Program-made: the position numbers and the translations under genes | NCBI RefSeq assembly: GCF_965638725.1 | Contig: NC_134970.1 | Location: forward strand, 5,001 to 69,000 | DNA from: Aptenodytes patagonicus | Lineage: Eukaryota > Chordata > Aves > Sphenisciformes > Spheniscidae | Length of the DNA: 64,000 bases | Direction of reading: 5' to 3' | The notes under the pieces: model-generated | The model's input: only the letters and a program-made list of their open reading frames with translations | What the model was told of the DNA's origin: nothing | Database searches by the model: none | Shown here: piece after piece, positions 58,350 to 64,000 of the stretch | Layout of the letters: each line of letters opens with the position of its first letter | How positions within the stretch are numbered: position 1 is the stretch's first letter

Positions 58350-59432
58350 GGGCAGGGACTCACACTCACTCTCGGCGCTGCCAGGAGAATTTGCCAGTTC
58401 AGACGTTTCTTTCTCCTGCTCTCCTCCCTTCCTCTTCTGTAACTCCAGTCACTTGGCTGTTCTCTCCACCTAAGAGAATGCATGGTTTCTCACAGCTTTT
58501 ACGAAACAAGCCTCCCTAGACATGTAGCCTCGCTCGCACACTATGCAGCCATACCACGCTGCTGGTGACATATACAGACCCTGCAGTGCACGTTGGCAGG
58601 CTGACCTGCTGCGGACTATGAAGAAGGACCCTTCCTCACCCAGATGGGCAGGCTCTCTCTTGCCTGCAGCAGGAGGCAGCTGCCAGCCGGATGGCCTTCG
58701 ATTTCTTCTTCTTTACCTTTCTCTGGCCTCTCCAGCTTCAGCAGCTCCTGTCCGCAGCCAGTAAGTGCTCTGCCTGTCCCTTTTCACCCCCACGCTGCAA
58801 GGAGAGCGAGGCCAGGCAAAGACAACCCACGCAAGCCTGAGACGGGTGCAGTCAACAGCATCCCCGGGGGAGGAATGGACAACCACGTCCTCAGCACGGC
58901 CTCTGGGAGAGGGAAAGAAGAAGCAGGCACCGTTACTACCACAGATCACCCCTGGCTGAATCCCCTGCTTCCGCAGGGGCTTCTGGAGACACTGCTCTTT
59001 CCCCACACTGCTGCTAACGGCACCCACGTTAAGGGATAATCACGCACAATCGAGGGCCAGCTTGCGGCCTTCACTACAGGGCTTGGGGGCAGCCTGGGGC
59101 TATGGGTCAGGCTTCAGGGGAAGTGCTGGAGCTGGGGGCAGCTGCACAGGTCGAGTGGGGCCTGGGGAGGCTCAGGGGGAGTTCTGGCGAGTTGGGGAGG
59201 CGCCTGGCGCCTGGGGGGGTGTCCACCTCCTGCCCCTCTTCCCTTCTATCAGCCCACGGGTAAGTCCCTGGGGCTGACCTGGCCTGGCTCGCCTCCAGCG
59301 GACCGGGAGCGTGCCGCAGCGGGCGGCTTGCAGCTTCCCATCCCGCCGCCCCCGGACGGCCGGCGGGCAGGAGACACCCCCGCACCCGCCGAAGGGCCTC
59401 ACTCACCTCACCGGCGGCCAGCGCACCGCCAT
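58350..59432 (-). pseudogene. Gene module copy C: exon 1 to terminal-exon homologue
   Basis: Exon 1 on the minus strand is 59432-59407 (26 nt, MAVRWPPV) with donor GTGAGT at 59406-59401 in an excellent context. Further possible minus-strand exons are a segment after CCCTCTCCCAG near 58907, open to GAAAG|GTAAAG near 58712, and the homologue of the terminal exon starting at 58469 after ATTCTCTTAG. In the frame used by the 54-kb exon this last one meets a TGA after six codons, so it is either frameshifted or spliced in another phase (a donor-like GAGA|GTGAGT follows near 58372). Product unknown. Confidence 0.4.
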
Positions 59433-59499
59433 GCTGCTCCCAGGCACCGCGCATACGCGGGACGCCGACGGCGTGCCGGAAGGGCCAGAGCCGGCGTGC

Positions 59500-60640
59500 G
59501 ATCGCCGGGCTGCAGTGCCACATTTCGGCCACGAGGGGGCAGCAGCGGAGGAGGCGGCGGCGGCGGTACTGCGCACCCGTGTGGTGCCGGCACTGCAGTA
59601 CCGCGCTTCGGCCACCAGGCGGCAGCAGCAGGGAGAACCCGCCGGGCGGCGCCTGCCCGGGGGCCGCACCGGAGACGCATTTCCCCGCTTTGCGCGCCGA
59701 GCGCCCGCCGACGCCGCGCACGGGGGACGGCAGCGGCGTTTCCTTAACGGGAGGCAGCAACGAGCGCGACGGCACCGCCCTGCAGGCACCGCAGCGTCGC
59801 ATCGCCGTTACCAGCGGACGGCAGCGTGGAGCACGGGGGTGCCACCGCGCATGCGCAACTCCCGAGGCGCAGTACCGACTTTCGGTCGCCGAGTGGCAGC
59901 AGCGAGGGCGTCGTCGCGCTCCACCGCGCATGCGCAGGGCTCGACGTGCAGTCTAGCCGTTCGTTCGGGGCGCGGCCTCACGGCTTGTCGGGGACCGGGC
60001 GCCGCGGGAAGTCCGCAGAAAAACGCACGAAACCAGCAACAAAACCACACCTCGTGCCGCGCCGCGGGGGCAGGAAGGACTACGGCACGCCGCACGCGCC
60101 CGACAGCCACGCGGCAGCCAAGTCTATAAAAACTACACCTCCCGGCACGCACCGATAGACACAGCGCGGCCGGCCGGCAGCTGAGTGACGGAAGACTACA
60201 CCTCCCGGCATGCCCCGGGGAACGTACCCGGCCGACCGGAAGCCCGATGCACCAGGACTACCGCTCCCGGCATGCGGCGGGAGGCAGCCTTCCCTGCTCT
60301 GACCCTGCGGGGACACCGTTCCCCCCCACCCCCGCCCGGTCGACGCACCCGTAAGCCCCGCTCAGCCCAGCCCCCAGCGCCGCCCCGCGCTCCCCAGCGC
60401 GGCTCCCGCCGCCCGGCTCCCATACGGCGCGGCCCCGCCGCCCCCCCCGCAGGTCCCGCCGCCCTCCTCGCGGCACTCCCCGGGACCTGCCGATCGATGG
60501 CGCGGCCTCACCACCGGATTCAGAGCTCCCCCCCTCCCCCGGTGAGCCACTAGCGCCCGCCCCCACCCGGCCTTGCCGCTCGGCAGAGGCACCCCTCCGC
60601 CCCAGGACGTTCGCGGTCCAAGGGACGTCCGACCCCACTC
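59500..60640 (-). promoter_or_regulatory. CpG-island promoter, copy C, with short NRF1/CTCF repeat
   Basis: This is a strong CpG island. The CTCF-like core CCACGAGGGGGCAG is at 59529-59542. NRF1-type GCGCATGCGCA palindromes lie near 59850 and 59924, within only about four units related to the 76-bp repeat of copy B. Three ZNF143-type sites lie at 60132-60150, 60195-60213 and 60257-60275. A minus-strand donor-like GAAGGAG|GTGAGT lies near 60637 and may belong to an upstream 5' exon. Confidence 0.6.
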
Positions 60641-60759
60641 ACCTCCTTCGGTGCAGCTGCAGCCCGGCGACCGCTCTGCTCTTCCCTTGGCTCACACCAG
60701 CCCCTCCACAGCCACCCGGGGCAGGGCAGCACCAGCCCCTCCACCGGCAGCCGCCCCAT

Positions 60760-61130
60760 TATAGGGAGGGGCCGTCGCCATCAGCCCCACTGCCCGCACC
60801 TGGGGCTCCTCCGGCCCCAGCCCACAGCTGGAGCCCAGCAGCAACAGGGGGCCATCGCCCGACCCCCACCGTGAGTCACCTCCTCCCCGGGCTCCATCAC
60901 AGCCCCTCGCCCGGTGCAAAGGAAGTGCAAACGCAGCCGCGCGGGCAAAGGAGACGGCGAGTGCTTATTCAGTCATGCACGTAACAAGCCTCGGCAGCAA
61001 GTCTGCTTCAGGGCTTGGAGCCTCCAATGCTCCCCCTGCCCCTGGGACACCTCGGCAGTCGTTCCCGGAGCTGCGCTCGTCGGTCTGGCTCCTGGAGCGA
61101 TGGGCTGCAGGCCCCCTTTCTGGGGCATGG
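60760..61130 (-). pseudogene. 3'-end homologue of a further module copy
   Basis: This segment matches 53260-53600 (the 3' untranslated end of the minus-strand gene) but has AATAAG in place of AATAAA near 60963. It shows that another module copy once lay upstream of copy C in the same orientation. No coding exon of that copy remains in the window. Confidence 0.5.
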
Positions 61131-61239
61131 AGGGCTCCTGAGGCAAACCAGAAGGGAAACAGCTAATTGTGAAGAACACCAAAAAGCACCCAGAAAACTG
61201 TGGGAGAGATGAGAAATCTAAATGGAGAACTTTGTGTCC

Positions 61240-61450
61240 CACTGCAGGACAAACACTGAGCGCAGAGACTCACCAGAAGGCACATGGAGGGCTTGGGGGC
61301 AACCCAAAATGTGAACTGGGGGTTCTGGGGCACACCAAAATGCAAACAGGGGCCACAGGATGCCTCCAAATTTAAGGATATCAGAAAGCAAACCAAGGGG
61401 CCCTGTGGTTCACCTAGATGAAAAATGTCGTTCCTGCAGGGCAAGTGCAA
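61240..61450. repeat. Short degenerate repeat of ~45 bp
   Basis: Words like GGGGCACACCAAAATGCAAAC and GGGGGCAACCCAAAATGTGAAC recur three to four times. Minor repeat, no gene. Confidence 0.5.
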
Positions 61451-61668
61451 GGCCCTGGGGTATATGGGAAAGGCAGTGGAAGACCTTAAGACGTGTCTCT
61501 ACAGCTTCATCGTGTGTGTGTGCGTGTCTGTCTGTCTTTCTCTCCCTTCCACCTTGTTGGCATTGTTCCCACCACTCTATCCTCACCCTCATTATTGAAT
61601 TTCTCATGCGAGGACAGCATGCAAGCTGAGACTTTTTAGTAACCAACTTTAATTTACTTGCCTTGCCA

Positions 61669-61891
61669 GATGTGCAGTGGCTGCTGGAGAAGAAAAAAAA
61701 AAAAGTCTGAAAAAGTCCTGGGCATTACCAGGAGGGATATGGACGATGACAGGACAAGAAGCTACTGTTTCACATCTCCAGAAAATCTTGGTGAATCCAC
61801 ATCCTCAGGGCTGTATGCTGTCACATTCTCTGCATCTTATGAAGGACAAAGTTTTGAGCTGGAAAGGTACAAAGCTACCATCTTGTATAAG
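61669..61891 (+). CDS. Exon-like segment, protein not recognised
   Basis: A pyrimidine-rich acceptor (TTTACTTGCCTTGCCAG) is followed by a frame open through the segment and by the donor-like ATAAG|GTGAGCC at 61892. The peptide has ordinary amino-acid composition, with LYAVTFSASYEGQSFELERY near residue 48, unlike the low-complexity frames elsewhere. It could be a single internal exon of a larger + strand gene. An A run near its start (61689-61704) is a weak point. Function not assigned. Confidence 0.35.
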
Positions 61892-61899
61892 GTGAGCCT

Positions 61900-63590
61900 A
61901 AATAGGCTGCAGTTTCTAACATGCCTAACACTGGAGGGCATGAGAGGAATGGACTGCAGAAAGAGGCAAGACTTATGTGCTCCTCCTAAATAGCATCTCC
62001 TGTTGCCACTGTTAGGGACAGGATACTGGTCTAGACTTATGACGATAGCTCCAGCCCAGTAGGACATTTTGGTACAGAGAAGAATGGAATGGAAAAGTGA
62101 TTATGTTTTAATTACTTTGACAGCCTCCATCTTGTGGACTGTTCTGCTGAATCAGTTTCTTTGTATCATAGTTAGACCTCTTTCTCTGCTGAAACAGTAA
62201 ATTCCAAACCCTGAAATTATTAGGAATGCCACAATTAGACTGCAGAGAAAAACATATCTGTAAATTTGAGTCTCTAAACACAATATAGCTCAGAAATAAA
62301 GATCAAAATTTTATTTCCATGTTGATAATAAAGATAATTCCATGACTTCTGTAAACCATTGCATAGTATAGAAAAGCGTTAACAATTTTAAGCAGTTCAC
62401 TACAATTAAATGAGTATGCATTACAAATAATGTGTTTTGTATTAAGAACAAAATAATTTGTCTGTACACTCAAAACATTAACAGCGTCCATAAATTAATA
62501 TGAGTAAAAATTCCACATTTATTTAGGGTCTGATGATGACCACAGTGACACAAGCATTGTGTGACAGTAATAATATTACCACCTATATTTAATACTCTGG
62601 ATAGTAATATAGAACAAAACAAGTACATCTTTAATAATCTGCTATTCAAAGACGACTAATGAGAAGCCTGTAACATGCAGCTTGGGATCTACCTGTAATT
62701 AGCATACTTTTGGTTAAATTACAGCTCCTAACTGTAAAAACCCTGAGAAATCACAATTTTAATCTGTTATTCCCTAGGCTAAAATAATTGTGAGAACATA
62801 ATGACATCCACATTAAAAATTATATTCTTGCATAAATTAACACAGAACTTTGCCAAATACCAAAATGAATCTTGAAAATCTATTTAGTTTGCTTCTATGT
62901 ATTTTGCGAATCCAGCAAGTTACCACAGCGTAGTCTCGCTACAATGTAATTTTCATGTATCCAGAGTGTATCTAGCACAAGGACTAATACTTGGAAAGGC
63001 CAGGTTTCCCTTCTGACTTCTTCCAGATAGTCATCTCTAGTCAACCGCATGTATTTTATTATCCTCCATTTTGAAGTACTGGTGTAAAAGTATGTATTTA
63101 TTTGTATTTGCAGTTGACTTGCTTTAATAAGATACAGAAAACTTTGCTTATAATTCCTCACAAAAAGAATTTTGTGAAGAACAACTGTATTATTTCTGTA
63201 TGACTGCAATGTACAACGATGTAAGGTTCAAGTGATTACCTAAGGATTCGTCTATAATTATAGCAAGCTGTCCAGTCTGAGAATTCGACACATAGGTACG
63301 TTTCTTTGGTATGTGTTTTTTCCTTCTCCACAAAATGGTGTGTCGATGGTTTTTAAACGTGTCCATAACTCAGCACTAAAGAAGCTTACAGGGAACACCT
63401 GCCAAGTTTTCAGTACTGATGTTACTACAGAACACACATCATTATTTTCAAGATTCATCGTTGTAAAACACAACTGTTTAAAAAGCAACAGACTAAACAC
63501 ATTGGTTCATTTCCTCTAAAAATGCAGCATGTATAAACTACGAACGTCAGCGTGATGATTCACACTGCAAGTGCTGTTTACATTACTTTT
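61900..63590. other. A/T-rich stretch, nothing recognised
   Basis: This is ordinary A/T-rich non-coding sequence with no frame above about 104 codons, no recognisable transposon and no RNA gene. Confidence 0.5.
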
Positions 63591-63699
63591 CGTTGGAAAA
63601 TCGCCTGTTACCACCAAAAGAGGGACCAAAAGACAGCCCTAGGACCACAGGCAAACGCACGAAAACAGAGGGGAAGAACGCTGAACTCTGACAGGTCAG

Positions 63700-64000
63700 C
63701 ACAAGACCACGCTGCTGTTCCTTGTGGGCAACGGCAAGCGCGGGGCGGGACGACTCGCGCACGCCCCCGCTCCACCCTCTGCCGCTCACGCGCGGCAGCG
63801 ACCGCGCCTGGGGGCCGACAGAGGCCGGCGGGATGCCATCCGCGTACGTGCTCGTCGCCGAGCAGCGGGGGGGGGCTGCAGCCCCCGGCGACACGGAGAA
63901 ACACCAACGAACCACGACGGGCGATGCTGACGGCCACTGAGCGCCGGGACGGGGTGGCGAGCGCGAGCGCTACCTCACCTGCTTCCGAAACACCGGAGAC
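63700..64000 (-). promoter_or_regulatory. CpG-rich edge, possible promoter island
   Basis: CG density rises sharply after 63700 and continues to the window end. Several ACGCGCGG- and GCGCACGC-type words are present, and a minus-strand donor-like GAAGCAG|GTGAGG lies near 63976. It may be the first exon and promoter of a gene that starts near or beyond the right edge. Frames of 109-110 aa on the minus strand are not recognised. Confidence 0.4.

Overview
The window looks like repeat-dominated nuclear DNA from a bird. The evidence is CR1 LINE fragments with the avian 3' end (6114-6710 and 49141-49211), several avian-type LTRs, a gammaretrovirus-like provirus, long tandem satellites and CpG islands. 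I recognise no conserved single-copy protein gene. Most long open frames are read-through of tandem repeats. Species and chromosome cannot be named from the sequence alone.

Layout. 1-1412 is a minisatellite of 52/71-bp palindromic units with a 474-bp higher-order duplication. 1441-1560 is a 36-bp-stem hairpin. 1561-4080 is A/T- and C/A-rich DNA without recognisable genes. 4090-25170 is one satellite family: an old diverged unit (4090-6750, interrupted by a CR1), then six complete and one truncated near-identical units of about 2,233 bp (6752-21226), then a second old diverged unit (21227-25170) split by an antisense ERV that has one LTR and part of gag. 25200-28700 holds nothing I recognise.

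28700-58300 is mostly purine-rich on the + strand. It starts as a degenerate repeat of about 270 bp, passes into an A-rich repeat of about 84 bp, and then into G/A-rich versions. Into it are inserted a complete but dead gammaretrovirus-like provirus (35941-43364, TSD GAGG), solo LTRs at 32191-32744, 45511-46402 and 55096-55662, and a tiny CR1 tail.

Within this purine-rich DNA lies a head-to-tail series of homologous modules (about 34.9-35.6, 44.0-44.6, 47.1-48.5, 49.5-54.1 and 58.3-61.1 kb). They read best as decayed and partly intact copies of one minus-strand gene: a CpG-island promoter, a 26-nt first coding exon, a short acidic terminal exon and a poly(A) signal. Two copies keep the CpG island. 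Each of these has three ZNF143-like sites at the same spacing, a CTCF-like core, and a 76-bp tandem repeat carrying an NRF1-type palindrome. In one copy that repeat has grown to roughly 34 units. The protein is not recognised.

61.1-63.6 kb is ordinary A/T-rich DNA with one exon-like segment. A further CpG-rich edge begins near 63.7 kb.
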